The notes under the pieces are model-generated. The model saw only the letters and a list, made by a program, of their open reading frames with translations, made no database searches and was not told the origin of the DNA. 64,000 bases of DNA from Lachnospiraceae bacterium (GTDB lineage Bacteria > Bacillota > Clostridia > Lachnospirales > Lachnospiraceae), in the NCBI GenBank assembly GCA_031272185.1, contig JAISUG010000047.1, positions 1-64,000 of the forward strand, given 5' to 3'. Below are positions 25,848 through 35,881 of the stretch, one piece after another. How positions within the stretch are numbered: position 1 is the first letter of the stretch; every line of letters begins with the position of its first letter. A program made the position numbers and the translations under genes.

Positions 25848-26822
25848 ATGGGCAGTGTATTGGAGATAAGTGATCTCTGCGTGGAATTCCATACCCAGAA
25901 CGGGGTGGCCCATGCGGTCAACCACGTGGATTTGTCCATTGGCGAAAAGCGGTCTGTGGGGCTGGTGGGCGAGACAGGCGCCGGCAAGACGACCACGGCG
26001 CTTAGCATAATGCAGCTGATAGACTTGCGGCACGGGAAATACACTTCCGGCAGGATCGATTTTAGGGGCGACGACCTGATGAAACTGAAGGACACGCAGC
26101 TGCAGAAGATCCGCGGGAAAGAGATCTCGATGATTTTCCAAGACCCCATGACCACATTGAACCCGGTGATAAAGGTGCAGGACCAGATAGCCGAAAGCTA
26201 CAGGATCCATGAGAAGGACTCCCCGGCGGAAGCGCTGATACGGGCGAAGGACATGCTGGAAATGGTCGGCATCCCTGCGGGGCGGGGGGAGGAATACCCG
26301 CACCAGTTTTCCGGGGGCATGAAGCAGCGGGTCGTCATCGCCATGGCGCTGACCTGCAACCCCCAGCTACTGCTGGCCGACGAGCCGACCACCGCGCTGG
26401 ACGTGACCATCCAGTCCCAGGTGCTGGACATGATCAATGACCTGAAAGACCGGCTGGGCACTTCCATGCTGCTGATCACCCATGACCTGGGGATCGTGGC
26501 GGAGACCTGCGACGAAGTCGCCATCATGTATGCGGGGGAGATCATCGAGGCCGGCGCGCTCCGGCAGATTTTCAAGGATTTCAGGCATCCTTATACCGAT
26601 GGGCTGTTCAATTCCATCCCCAGCCTGACCAAGAAGACGCACCGCCTGATGCCGATCCCCGGGCTGATGCCGGATCCCAAGCAGCTGCCGGGCGGCTGCC
26701 ATTTCCACCCCAGGTGCCCCCATGCGGTGGATGAGTGCAAAGTGGCACACCCGGAAATGACGGAGGTGGAAAAAGGGCATTTGGTCAGGTGCCTGCGCTG
26801 CACGGAGGTATTGTCCCGATGA
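25848..26822 (+). CDS. DppD/OppD-type ABC ATPase
   Basis: 324 residues. Walker A GETGAGKTT, Q-loop FQDPMTTLNP, signature FSGGMKQRVVIAMAL, Walker B LLLADEPTTALD, and the C-terminal oligopeptide-ATPase extension with the CHFHPRCPHAVDEC cysteine motif (an Fe-S or metal site in relatives). It overlaps the next gene by ATGA. Confidence 0.95.
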   Translation: MGSVLEISDLCVEFHTQNGVAHAVNHVDLSIGEKRSVGLVGETGAGKTTTALSIMQLIDLRHGKYTSGRIDFRGDDLMKLKDTQLQKIRGKEISMIFQDPMTTLNPVIKVQDQIAESYRIHEKDSPAEALIRAKDMLEMVGIPAGRGEEYPHQFSGGMKQRVVIAMALTCNPQLLLADEPTTALDVTIQSQVLDMINDLKDRLGTSMLLITHDLGIVAETCDEVAIMYAGEIIEAGALRQIFKDFRHPYTDGLFNSIPSLTKKTHRLMPIPGLMPDPKQLPGGCHFHPRCPHAVDECKVAHPEMTEVEKGHLVRCLRCTEVLSR

Positions 26823-27778
26823 GCGGATTGCTGGAAGTCGTGAATCTGAAGAAGTATTTCGAGACCAGGGGCGGCCTGCTCCACGCCGTGGACGGCGTGA
26901 GTTTTTCCGTGGGGCAGGGGAAAGTGCTTGGGGTCGTGGGCGAGTCAGGGTGCGGTAAATCGACGCTGGGCCGGGTGATCCTTGGGATCATCGACGCCAC
27001 CGGTGGCCAAGTGATATTTGAAGGCGAGGACATCACCGGCATCAGGGGCAGGAAACGCGCCGAGCTCCAGAAGAAGATGCAGATCATTTACCAGGACCCG
27101 TATTCGTCCCTGAACCCCAGGATGTGCGTGTTCGACCTGATAGCCGACCCCCTCCAGGCAAACCATGTCTACCATGACGCCAAGGCGTTGGGGAAGCGGG
27201 TGCTGGAAGCTATGGACACCGTGGGCTTGGCCAGGAACCTGGCTTACAGCTACCCCCACGAGCTGGACGGCGGCAGGCGCCAGCGGATCGGCATCGCCAG
27301 GGCGCTGGTGCTGGACCCGACGTTCATCGTGTGCGACGAGCCGGTTTCCGCCCTGGACGTGTCCATACAGGCGCAGATACTGAACCTGCTCCAGGACCTA
27401 CAGGAGCAGCGCCGGCTGACATACATCTTCGTGACCCACGACCTCTCCGTGGTGAAACACATTTCTGACGACATACTCGTGATGTACATGGGGTGCATGG
27501 CGGAGAAATGCCCTGCGGACGAATTGTTCGAAAACCCCTTGCACCCGTACACCCAAGGGCTCCTGGCGTCCATCCCCGTGCCGGACGTGGACTACCACAG
27601 GGAGAAGATAAGGATAAAAGGGGAGATAACGTCGCCCATCGAGCCAAAGCCGGGCTGCAGGTTCGCGCCCCGCTGCGCCTTTGCGGACGAGAAGTGCCAA
27701 CGGGAGACCCCGGTATTTCGCGAGATGGGGGAGGGGCATTTCGTGGCGTGCCACAGGGCAGGGCAGGAAGTGGTTTGA
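26819..27778 (+). CDS. DppF/OppF-type ABC ATPase with LDGG signature
   Basis: 319 residues. Walker A GESGCGKST, YQDPYSSLNPRM, Walker B IVCDEPVSALD, and C-terminal C-x6-C-x5-C motif (GCRFAPRCAFADEKC). The signature reads HELDGGRRQRIGIARAL, with Asp where FSGGQ has Ser; this may lower or tune ATPase activity in one of the two sites. It completes the five-gene importer. Confidence 0.95.
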   Translation: MSGLLEVVNLKKYFETRGGLLHAVDGVSFSVGQGKVLGVVGESGCGKSTLGRVILGIIDATGGQVIFEGEDITGIRGRKRAELQKKMQIIYQDPYSSLNPRMCVFDLIADPLQANHVYHDAKALGKRVLEAMDTVGLARNLAYSYPHELDGGRRQRIGIARALVLDPTFIVCDEPVSALDVSIQAQILNLLQDLQEQRRLTYIFVTHDLSVVKHISDDILVMYMGCMAEKCPADELFENPLHPYTQGLLASIPVPDVDYHREKIRIKGEITSPIEPKPGCRFAPRCAFADEKCQRETPVFREMGEGHFVACHRAGQEVV

Positions 27779-27856
27779 GCTGCGACATTGACCCCCGCAA
27801 AACTGCGACATAATTGACTGCGTAAAAATTTTTTTTGGAATTATTCCAATAACTGT

Positions 27857-27885
27857 TGCATTTTTCACAAAAGTGTGTTAGTATC
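27857..27885 (+). promoter_or_regulatory. promoter of the rimP-nusA-infB operon
   Basis: TTGCAT (27857-27862), 17 bases, TAGTAT (27880-27885), in a short AT-rich island. It gives a leader of about 290 nt before rimP. The leader (27930-28130) is filled with imperfect repeats of TGCGCCTGCTCATGTGGGG and no gene. Confidence 0.6.
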
Positions 27886-28184
27886 CTTACGTTGACATGA
27901 TGGTGACAGTGGGAAGTGGGCGAGAGTCCACTTCCTTGCTTATGTGGGGGCGGTGCGTGCTTGCGCCTGCTTATGAGGGGGCGGTGCGTGCTGGCGCCTG
28001 CTCATGTGGGGACGGTACCGTCTTGTGCGTGCTCATGTAGGGTGTTGTGGGCTTGCGCTTGCTTGTATAGGGGTGTTGCAGACCTGCGCCTGCTCATGTG
28101 GGGGGCGTGCGGGCTTGCGCCTGTGACACAGCCGGGTGTGTTGATTGCAATTCATGCGGAGGCGTGTGGCGCGATGGAGGCCGG

Positions 28185-28826
28185 ATGACGAAGAGAGAGG
28201 GGTATGTGACCAAGGTCACGGCGTTTTTGGAGCCGCTGATGGAAGAGTACGGGTTCGAGCTGGTGGACGTGGAATACGTCCGGGAAGGCGATGACTGGTA
28301 CCTGCGGGCTTACATTGACAAGGCCGGCGGCATCTTCATAAACGACTGCGAAAAGGTCAGCAAGAAACTGGACGGGTGGCTGGATGAGGAGGATTTCATC
28401 GAGGACAGCTACATATTGGAAGTGAGTTCCCCGGGCCTTGCGCGCCCGCTGAAAAAAGAAAAGGACTTCGCCAGGGCCATGGGCAAAGCGGTGGAGGTCA
28501 AGCTGTTTCGACCCGTGGACGGGCAGAAAATATGGCGGGGTACACTCGTGGCCTATGACAAGGGCACGGTGCAGATAGAGCCGGAGGGCGAAGAGAAGGC
28601 AATGAGGGCCCGCAGTGCGAGGAATGCCCCGAAAGGCCCCAAATACCCGAAGGTCGTTGGGGGAGAGGGGCATGAAATGCCGGCCAAGCACGAAGCGCAG
28701 GGCGAACATGCCGCACGCACAGGCGAAAATGATGCGTCCAAGACGGATGCCCCAGGTAGGGATGCCCAGTGCATGGCTTTCGAACGGGCGAACATTGCGC
28801 TGATTCGGATGGCGGCAGACATATGA
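28185..28826 (+). CDS. rimP: ribosome maturation factor RimP
   Basis: 213 residues; ATG behind GGAGGCCGG. The N-terminal domain (GFELVDVEYVREGDDWYLRAYID, INDCEKVSKKLDGWLD) and the motif YILEVSSPGLARPLKKEKDF are diagnostic of RimP, which helps assemble the 30S subunit. The family is about 150 residues; here the C-terminal SH3-like domain is interrupted after TVQIEPEGEEKAM by about 50 low-complexity residues before the final ANIALIRMAADI strand. First gene of the translation operon. Confidence 0.93.
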   Translation: MTKREGYVTKVTAFLEPLMEEYGFELVDVEYVREGDDWYLRAYIDKAGGIFINDCEKVSKKLDGWLDEEDFIEDSYILEVSSPGLARPLKKEKDFARAMGKAVEVKLFRPVDGQKIWRGTLVAYDKGTVQIEPEGEEKAMRARSARNAPKGPKYPKVVGGEGHEMPAKHEAQGEHAARTGENDASKTDAPGRDAQCMAFERANIALIRMAADI

Positions 28827-29136
28827 CCCAAGACCGCTCCGCTTCGAAGACGGACTAAAACGACTAAACGGACTAGGCGCGGCGCTGTATGGGATGCATT
28901 GTGCCGCATGGCGCTGTGGCGCTGTGGCGCTGTGGGCGCGGTGGCGCAGTGGGTGCCGCGGTACGGTGGGCAGCCAGGCGCTGTGGGCGCGGTGGCGCAA
29001 TGGGCAGTATGGCATAGTGCGCAGTATGGCGTAGTGCACAGTATGGTGCGGCGGGCGGCGTGAGTCGCGGATATAGGACATTATGTGCTTAATCATTATA
29101 GAATATGGAGGGCATTCACATGGAGGAACGTGAAAG
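28827..29136 (+). repeat. GCGCTGTGGGCGCGGTGGCG repeats between rimP and nusA
   Basis: No gene in 310 bp. Repeats of GGCGCTGTGG and GGGCGCGGTGGCGCA in the middle, then GCAGTATGGC motifs, then an AT-rich stretch just before the nusA start. Confidence 0.7.
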
Positions 29137-30705
29137 ATGAACAAAGAACTGCTGGACGCACTGAGCGTGCTGGAGCGGGAGAAGAACATCAGCCGGTTCG
29201 TGCTGCTGGAAGCTATCGAAAACTCGCTTCTGACCGCTTGCAAGAACCACTATGGCAAGGCGGACAACATCAAAGCCACCGTGGACCCGGAGACCTGCGA
29301 TCTGTCGGTGGTCGCCGAAAAGACGGTGGTTGAGGATGTGGAGGATACGCTGACGCAGATTTCGCTGGAACAGGCGAAGGCGATCAACCCCGATTATGTG
29401 GTCGGCGATGTGGTGCAGGTGCATATTGAGTCCAAGGCTTTCGGGCGCATAGCGACCCAGAATGCCAAAAACGTCATTTTGCAGAAGATCCGCGAGGAAG
29501 AACGGCGTGCCCTCTATCACGATTGGTATAGTTTGGAAAAGGAAATCGTCAGCGGGGTGATCCAGCGTTATCTGGGCCGCAACATCAGCGTGAACCTGGG
29601 CAAGGTGGATGCGCTGCTTCCGGAGTCGGAGCAGATACGCGGCGAGGTGCTGCGCCCCACGGAGAAAATCAAGTTTTACGTGCTGGAGGTCAAGGATTCC
29701 CCGAAGGGCCCGCGCATTTCTGTTTCCAGGACACACCCGGAGCTGGTGAAGAGGCTGTTTGAACTGGAAGTGGCCGAAGTGCGCGACGGCACCGTGGAGA
29801 TCAAGACCATCGCCAGGGAACCCGGCTCCCGATCCAAGATAGCGGTGCAGTCCCACGACCCCAATGTGGATCCTGTGGGCGCATGCGTGGGCGTGAACGG
29901 CTCCCGCGTCAACTCCGTGGTCAACGAGCTCAAAGGCGAGAAGATCGACGTGATCGCATGGGACGAGAACCCGGCGCTGCTCATCGAAAATGCGCTAAGC
30001 CCCGCCAAGGTGATCTGCGTGGTGGCCGACGAGGAATCCCGGGAGGCAAAGGTCATCGTGCCTGACTACCAGCTGTCCCTGGCCATCGGCAAGGAGGGGC
30101 AGAACGCACGCCTATCTGCGCGCCTGACAGGGTACAAGATCGACATCAAGAGCGAAACCCAGGCCAGGGAGTCGGGGCTTTTCGACGAGCTGGGGTTGGA
30201 TTACCAGGAAGAGGGCATACTGGAAGGGGATGGCTACGACGAGTACCCACCGTACGGCGGGTACGACGAAAACGGCGTCTATACCGGGGACGGCCCCTAC
30301 AACGAATACGGTGAATATGTGGCCGAGGCCGCATACAACGCCCAGGGCGAATACATCGGACCGGGCGGCACATACAATGAACTGGGCGAGTACGTGGGAC
30401 CCGGCGCTTACGACGAGAACGGCGAGTACGTGGGCGAAGGCGGGGGCTATGAGGCCGACGGGACATTCGTGGGCTACGGCGACGATGGGTACTACGCCGA
30501 GGAAAACGGCGATGCCGAGGAAGACGGCGACGCAGAAGGTGCAGGCTACGCCGAAATTGCAGGCGAAGCCGAAGAACCGGGCGCAGCCGAGGAAAACGGC
30601 GACGCAGAAGATACGGGCTACGCCGAAATTGATGGCGAAGCCGAAGAGCCGGACGCAGCCGAAAGTGCCGATGATGCCGAAATACAGGCGACGCCGACGG
30701 CTTAG
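29137..30705 (+). CDS. nusA: transcription termination/antitermination factor NusA with a Tyr-rich repeat tail
   Basis: 522 residues. Residues 1-130 are the RNA polymerase-binding domain (MNKELLDALSVLEREKNI), 135-205 the S1 domain, 205-350 two KH domains (GVNGSRVNSVVNEL, AIGKEGQNARLSARLTG). Firmicute NusA usually ends near residue 350-400. Here a tail of about 170 residues follows: six 12-15-residue blocks of the type YNELGEYVGPGAYDENGEYV, then acidic repeats (EENGDAEDTGYAEI) duplicated with a DNA period of 72 bp (30529, 30601). The tail is highly acidic and Tyr-rich; function unknown. It lies in the standard rimP-nusA-ylxR order. Confidence 0.95.
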   Translation: MNKELLDALSVLEREKNISRFVLLEAIENSLLTACKNHYGKADNIKATVDPETCDLSVVAEKTVVEDVEDTLTQISLEQAKAINPDYVVGDVVQVHIESKAFGRIATQNAKNVILQKIREEERRALYHDWYSLEKEIVSGVIQRYLGRNISVNLGKVDALLPESEQIRGEVLRPTEKIKFYVLEVKDSPKGPRISVSRTHPELVKRLFELEVAEVRDGTVEIKTIAREPGSRSKIAVQSHDPNVDPVGACVGVNGSRVNSVVNELKGEKIDVIAWDENPALLIENALSPAKVICVVADEESREAKVIVPDYQLSLAIGKEGQNARLSARLTGYKIDIKSETQARESGLFDELGLDYQEEGILEGDGYDEYPPYGGYDENGVYTGDGPYNEYGEYVAEAAYNAQGEYIGPGGTYNELGEYVGPGAYDENGEYVGEGGGYEADGTFVGYGDDGYYAEENGDAEEDGDAEGAGYAEIAGEAEEPGAAEENGDAEDTGYAEIDGEAEEPDAAESADDAEIQATPTA

Positions 30706-30861
30706 GCGACGCAGCGGGCGGCCCCCCACGGGGAAGTCGGGCAGGATGTGCCGGCCGTGCGGTTTGCCTATCGAACCTGCGATTGGCGGGATAGGCAAAT
30801 GTGAGGCAATGATTCGATACCGGCGAGGCCTGACTGCCGCAATGAATCGGGGTGAAACGGA

Positions 30862-31128
30862 TTGAACCAAAAGAAAACGCCCCGGCGCCAATGCATCGGC
30901 TGCGGGCAGCAAAAAGACAAAAAGGAGCTGCTGCGTATCCTGAAGACGCCTGACGGCGACTTCGTGGTGGATCCCACCGGGCGCATGAACGGGCGGGGCG
31001 CATATATCTGCCCCGGCGCGGAGTGTTTCCAAAAGGCGAGAAAGGGCAAAGGCCTGGAGCGATCATTCAAAATGGCCATACCCAAAGAGGTTTATGACGA
31101 GTTGGAAAAGGGGATCGGACGAATTTGA
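30862..31128 (+). CDS. rnpM: RnpM/YlxR RNA-binding protein
   Basis: 88 residues from a TTG start behind GGGGTGAAACGGA. RRQCIGCGQQKDKKELLRI and GRMNGRGAYIC are the YlxR hallmarks. In Bacillus the protein binds RNase P RNA and modulates its activity. The last codon overlaps the next start. A 7-bp stem (GCCTATC / GATAGGC) lies in the gap after nusA. Confidence 0.92.
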   Translation: MNQKKTPRRQCIGCGQQKDKKELLRILKTPDGDFVVDPTGRMNGRGAYICPGAECFQKARKGKGLERSFKMAIPKEVYDELEKGIGRI

Positions 31129-31454
31129 CAGAAAAACAACGGGCTTTACATTTACTGGGTTTGGCCACGAAGGCAGGGAAGACGGCGGGCGGGGAGCTGG
31201 CCGCGCTGAAAGCCATCAAGGGCGGCAAGGCAAAGCTGGTCATCGTGGCTGCGGATGCCTCCGGCAACACGAGGGAAATGTTTTCAAACAAGTGCACATA
31301 TTACCATGTCCCGATTTGCTTTCTGGGAACGAAGAGCGAACTGGGCGCCGCGACGGGGAAGGACACAAGGGCTTCCCTGGCCATACTGGATGCGGGGCTG
31401 GCGGGCGCGATCACCAAGTCGGCGAAAGGGGGCGTGGAAGATGCGGATCAATGA
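31125..31454 (+). CDS. ylxQ: YlxQ, ribosomal L7Ae-family protein
   Basis: 109 residues from a TTG that overlaps the ylxR stop. [37 protein letters not shown] and the second half [22 protein letters not shown] fit the L7Ae/L30e kink-turn binding fold. Typical of this operon position. Confidence 0.9.
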   Translation: MTEKQRALHLLGLATKAGKTAGGELAALKAIKGGKAKLVIVAADASGNTREMFSNKCTYYHVPICFLGTKSELGAATGKDTRASLAILDAGLAGAITKSAKGGVEDADQ

Positions 31455-34400
31455 ATTGGCAAAAGAACACGGCTTGCCAAGCAAAGATATCATGGACATA
31501 CTGGAAGTACACAACCTACCGGCAAAGAGCCATTCGTCAGGGATGACGGATGAACAGGTACATATAGTGAAGCAGGCGCTGGATGCCAAATCCGGCCGCA
31601 AGAAGAGTGGGGGGAGCATAGCGACGATGGCAAACGGCCAAAAACCGCAAAACGAAACAGACGTGAAAAAAGCAGAGAGGCCCGGGGCAGGTGCGCCCAC
31701 AAATGGTCAGGCTGTGCCAGGTGCCGGTTCGGGTGCGCCGGGTGGTTCCGTGACGCCGGGTGGTTCCGTGACGCCGGGTGGCGCCGGGACGACGGGTGGC
31801 ACAGGGGCCCCGGGTGGTCCAGGCGCATCGGGTGGCGCAGGTGCGTCTGGCGGGTCCGGGGCCCAGGGTGGATCGGGTGCGCCGGGTGGTTCCGGCGCGC
31901 CGACGGCGGATGGGGCGGGCGCAGCGCCGCCCAAAAAGAAATTCGCCGCCGTGTTCCGTCCGCAAAATGCGGAGCAGACGCCTAGGTCACCAAGGCCCCA
32001 GGGCGGCATCAGGCCCCAAGGCGGGGCCCAGGGCGGTACCCAGGGCGGCCCCAGGCAGGGGATGGGCGCCCAGGGCAGGAGACCGGGAGCGGGGCAGCCC
32101 CAGGGCGTGCCCCAAGGCCGCCCGCCGATGCCCGGCAGGGGCGTGGCCCCTGGGGTGGGGCAACCCCAAAACAGGCCGCCCCAGGGCGAGGCCGCGCTGT
32201 CCAGGCCGAGGGGCGAGGCCGGCACTGCGCCGGCAGGCAGGACAGTAGCTTCCGGCACTGCGGCGCCGGCCGGAGGACCCGCACCCGCAGCCGGTTTTAC
32301 GGCGGGCGGCGAGGCCGCCGTGCGCCAGAGGACGGACGCCTTGGCACCCGGCCAGGTGGGATCCGGGCCGGCAACCGACCAGCGCCCATCCCCCGACACG
32401 GCGGCTAGGCAGGCGGCTCCGGGCGGTCAGCAGCACCCGGCTGTGGCAGGGCAGGTACCCGGCCAAGGTCCGCGCAAAGGCGTGCCAGCGGGAACCCAGG
32501 GAGAGGATGCCTCCGGGAAAGCGACTGGCGCCGATGGGGCGGGCATGGGTGTGGCCAAAGCCACGCCCACAGGCACAGGCACAGCCCCAGGGGAAACCAA
32601 GGGGGCCGCACAGAGGCCCGCCCAGGGGAAACCCTCCGGGAAAGCCGGCCCTGACCCCAAGGCGGCCGAGGGCAAAGGCGGCGACGGCCGCAAGCCGGGC
32701 GAGAGGGCAGCCGGTGGCGCCCCCGACGGCAAAGGCACCGACACAAAAACTCCGGGCACAGCCCCCCATACCCAGATACCGCCCGCAGGCGTCCAGCCGC
32801 AGGTGCGCATCACGGGGCATATAGATCTGTCCGAAACCAGGCGGCCCCCCAGGCCCGCCCAGGGCGCCGGCGGCGCACGGGGGCAGACCCCCCGCCCGGG
32901 GGCGCCGTACCAAAACCGGGACGGACAGTCCGGGTTCAGGCCCAGGGAAGGCGGCCAGGCCATGCGGGGCGGGGCCCCTTACCAGGGACGGGACGGGCGT
33001 CCGGCGGGTCCGGGGAACTATCCCAACCGGGACGGACAGTCCGGGTTCAGGCCCAGGGAAGGCGGATACCAGGGCCGTGACGGGCGACCTGCAAGCGGCG
33101 GTTTTGCGCCCCGGGGGCAGGGTACGTATCAGGGCGGCGCCGGGCGTCCCGGCACGGGGGGCGGTTTTGTGCCCCGTGGCCAGGGCACGTACCAGAACCG
33201 TGACGGGCGCACCGGCACGGGCGGCGGCTTTGCGCCCAGGGGCCAGGGCGGCCAGTTCGGACGTGTGACGCCCGGTTCGTTTGCAGGGCGCAGCGGTGCA
33301 GGCGGCGCCGGGGGCGGGCGTTCCTTCCCGGGGCAGGGTGGCGCGGCGGCCGGGAGGGGGGCCAATTTCCGCAACCAACCCGGACGGGGCAAGACCGGCG
33401 GCGGTTTCGGCGACGGGCTCCAAGGCAAGACCCAGGGCAACAGGGGTTCAAAAGCCGGGTTCAAAAACGATAAATTCGACCGGACCAAGGACACTGAGGA
33501 CGGGAAGAGGACAAGGGGCAAAGCGGTCGCCAACAAGCACCCGTTTAACCTGCCCGCCAAAGGCGCCCAGCAAAAGCAGCAGGAAGAGGCCGTCAAAGTC
33601 ATCACCCTGCCGGAGATCCTTACCATAAAGGAACTGGCGGAAAAGATGAAGCTGCAGCCTTCCGCCATCGTCAAGAAGCTGTTTTTGCAAGGCAAAATCG
33701 TGACCATCAACCAGGAAATCGACTACGAGACCGCGGAAGAAATCGCCATGGAGTATGACGTCCTGTGCGAGAAAGAGGTCAAGGTCGACGTCATTGAAGA
33801 ACTGCTGAAAGAAGAAGAGGACGATGCCAGCACCATGGTGCCCAGGCCGCCCGTGGTGTGCGTCATGGGCCATGTGGACCACGGCAAGACCTCCCTGCTG
33901 GACGCCATACGCTCCACAAACGTGACCGCCAAGGAAGCCGGCGGGATCACCCAGCACATAGGCGCATACATGGTTTCCATCGACGGGAAGAAGATCACGT
34001 TCCTGGACACCCCCGGCCACGAGGCGTTCACCGCCATGCGCATGCGGGGGGCCATGTCCACTGACATCGCTATCCTGGTGGTGGCGGCCGACGACGGGGT
34101 GATGCCCCAGACCATCGAGGCCATCAACCATGCCAAGGCGGCGGGCGTGGAGATCATTGTCGCCATCAACAAGATCGACAAGGAAAGCGCCAACGTGGAG
34201 CGGGTGAAGCAGGAGCTGACCGAGTACGAGCTGATCCCCGAGGAATGGGGCGGCAGCACCATATTTGTTCCCGTGAGCGCACATACGAAAGAGGGCATCC
34301 CCCTGCTGTTGGAGATGATCCTGCTGACGGCGGAGATAAAGGACCTGCGGGCCAACCCCAACCGCAAGGGGCGCGGGCTGGTCATCGAGGCGGAGCTGGA

Positions 34401-35343
34401 CAAGGGCAAAGGCCCGGTGGCCACCGTGCTGGTGCAAAAAGGCACACTGCGGGTGGGCGACGCCATCGCCGCCGGTTCTTGCCACGGCAAGGTGCGCGCG
34501 ATGATTGACGACAAAGGGAAGCGGGTGAAGGAAGCCACCCCATCCATGCCTGTGGAGATCCTGGGGCTCAACGACGTGCCCAACGCAGGCGAAGTGTTCG
34601 TGGCCACCGATTCGGAAAAAGAAGCCCGGAGCTTTGCGGACACATTCATCTCCGAGGGCAAGACGAAGCTGCTGGAAGAGACCAAGGCCAAACTGTCGTT
34701 GGACGACCTGTTCAGCCAGATCAAGGCGGGCAACGTCAAAGAGCTGCCTATCGTGGTGAAGGCGGACGTGCAGGGGTCCGTGGAGGCGGTGCGCCAGAGC
34801 CTAGTGAAGCTCTCCAACGACGAGGTGGTGGTGAAGGTGATCCACGGCGGCGTGGGCGCCATCAACGAGTCCGACGTGTCGCTGGCCAGCGCATCCAATG
34901 CCATCGTCATCGGTTTCAATGTGCGCCTGGACGGGAAGGCGAAGTCCATCGCGGAGCAGGAGCACGTGGACCTGCGCCTGTACAAGGTGATCTACCAGGC
35001 CATCGAGGACGTGGAAGCCGCCATGAAAGGGATGCTGGACCCGATTTTCGAGGAACAGGTCATCGGCCATGCCGTGGTGCGCCAGACGTTCAAGGCCTCC
35101 GGCGTGGGCACCATCGCAGGCTGCTACGTGCTGGACGGCAAGCTCACCAGGGGTTGCAGCGCGCGGATCATGCGGGGCGACGAGAAGATTTTCGAGGGTG
35201 CGGTGGCTTCCCTGAAACGATTCAAGGACGACGTGAAGGAAGTGGCCACGGGATACGAGTGCGGCATGGTCTTCGAGAAGTTCAACGACCTCATGGAGGA
35301 CGACCAGATCGAGGCCTACACGATGGTCCAGGTGGAGAGGTAG
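31441..35343 (+). CDS. infB: translation initiation factor IF-2 with a very long disordered linker
   Basis: 1300 residues; starts inside the end of ylxQ. Residues 1-50 are the first IF2_N motif ([21 protein letters not shown]). Residues about 55-700 are a Gly/Pro/Gln/Arg/Ala-rich linker with repeats such as [14 protein letters not shown] and [12 protein letters not shown] (RGG-like). A second IF2_N block ([20 protein letters not shown]) lies near 725. The G domain starts near 805: [24 protein letters not shown], then domains II, III and IV. IF-2 usually has 700-1000 residues, so the linker is extreme. It places initiator tRNA on the 30S subunit. Confidence 0.96.
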   Translation: MRINELAKEHGLPSKDIMDILEVHNLPAKSHSSGMTDEQVHIVKQALDAKSGRKKSGGSIATMANGQKPQNETDVKKAERPGAGAPTNGQAVPGAGSGAPGGSVTPGGSVTPGGAGTTGGTGAPGGPGASGGAGASGGSGAQGGSGAPGGSGAPTADGAGAAPPKKKFAAVFRPQNAEQTPRSPRPQGGIRPQGGAQGGTQGGPRQGMGAQGRRPGAGQPQGVPQGRPPMPGRGVAPGVGQPQNRPPQGEAALSRPRGEAGTAPAGRTVASGTAAPAGGPAPAAGFTAGGEAAVRQRTDALAPGQVGSGPATDQRPSPDTAARQAAPGGQQHPAVAGQVPGQGPRKGVPAGTQGEDASGKATGADGAGMGVAKATPTGTGTAPGETKGAAQRPAQGKPSGKAGPDPKAAEGKGGDGRKPGERAAGGAPDGKGTDTKTPGTAPHTQIPPAGVQPQVRITGHIDLSETRRPPRPAQGAGGARGQTPRPGAPYQNRDGQSGFRPREGGQAMRGGAPYQGRDGRPAGPGNYPNRDGQSGFRPREGGYQGRDGRPASGGFAPRGQGTYQGGAGRPGTGGGFVPRGQGTYQNRDGRTGTGGGFAPRGQGGQFGRVTPGSFAGRSGAGGAGGGRSFPGQGGAAAGRGANFRNQPGRGKTGGGFGDGLQGKTQGNRGSKAGFKNDKFDRTKDTEDGKRTRGKAVANKHPFNLPAKGAQQKQQEEAVKVITLPEILTIKELAEKMKLQPSAIVKKLFLQGKIVTINQEIDYETAEEIAMEYDVLCEKEVKVDVIEELLKEEEDDASTMVPRPPVVCVMGHVDHGKTSLLDAIRSTNVTAKEAGGITQHIGAYMVSIDGKKITFLDTPGHEAFTAMRMRGAMSTDIAILVVAADDGVMPQTIEAINHAKAAGVEIIVAINKIDKESANVERVKQELTEYELIPEEWGGSTIFVPVSAHTKEGIPLLLEMILLTAEIKDLRANPNRKGRGLVIEAELDKGKGPVATVLVQKGTLRVGDAIAAGSCHGKVRAMIDDKGKRVKEATPSMPVEILGLNDVPNAGEVFVATDSEKEARSFADTFISEGKTKLLEETKAKLSLDDLFSQIKAGNVKELPIVVKADVQGSVEAVRQSLVKLSNDEVVVKVIHGGVGAINESDVSLASASNAIVIGFNVRLDGKAKSIAEQEHVDLRLYKVIYQAIEDVEAAMKGMLDPIFEEQVIGHAVVRQTFKASGVGTIAGCYVLDGKLTRGCSARIMRGDEKIFEGAVASLKRFKDDVKEVATGYECGMVFEKFNDLMEDDQIEAYTMVQVER

Positions 35344-35491
35344 CGTAGCGCCGATTCACATCACGCCGCCGCGCGGCGTATGGCGTTGCGCCGGAGTGCC
35401 GCCATGTGGCACGGTTCATGGGGTGATGTGCATCCATGGCGTGATGGGTTGCATGGAACGGTACGACGCCGCAGATAGAAGGGACAAGATC

Positions 35492-35869
35492 ATGCAGCGT
35501 AGCAAATACAAAATGACACGGGTCAATGCGGAGGTCCAGAGGGAGCTGTCCGAGATCATCCGCACCGAAATAAAGGACCCCAGGGTGGCCGGCCCCATGG
35601 TGAGCGTCACCGGGGTGGAGGTCACGGCGGACCTCAAATACTGCAAGGCGTACATCAGCGTGCTGGGCACCGACGAGGAGGCGGCCGCGGTCATGGAGGG
35701 CCTGGGGAGCGCCGTGGGGTTCATCCGCAGGGAACTGGCGGCGCGGGTGAACCTGCGCAACACACCGGAGCTGCGGTTTGTCTCCGACCGGTCCATCGAG
35801 CACGGCATGCAGATGTCGAAGCTCATCGATGAAGTGAACCAGGCGGGGGCGGGCGTCGGCGCTGACTAA
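35492..35869 (+). CDS. rbfA: 30S ribosome-binding factor RbfA
   Basis: 125 residues; ATG behind AGAAGGGAC. RVNAEVQRELSEIIRTEIKDPRV and YISVLGTDEE, with the KH-type fold ending RSIEHGMQMSKLIDEV, identify RbfA, which acts in late 16S rRNA processing. Longer in-frame starts upstream would add a Met/His-rich peptide with no family similarity. Confidence 0.93.
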   Translation: MQRSKYKMTRVNAEVQRELSEIIRTEIKDPRVAGPMVSVTGVEVTADLKYCKAYISVLGTDEEAAAVMEGLGSAVGFIRRELAARVNLRNTPELRFVSDRSIEHGMQMSKLIDEVNQAGAGVGAD

Positions 35870-35881
35870 GAGGAGGCCATT

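Noticed and set aside
28827-29136. tRNA or small RNA in the rimP-nusA gap
   Set aside because: The region is mostly short GC-rich direct repeats; no cloverleaf or conserved RNA motif could be drawn.
31987-33423. Minus-strand open frame of 478 codons inside infB
   Set aside because: An artefact of the GC-rich, low-complexity IF-2 linker; composition is Arg/Pro/Ala with no domain, and the sense frame is infB.
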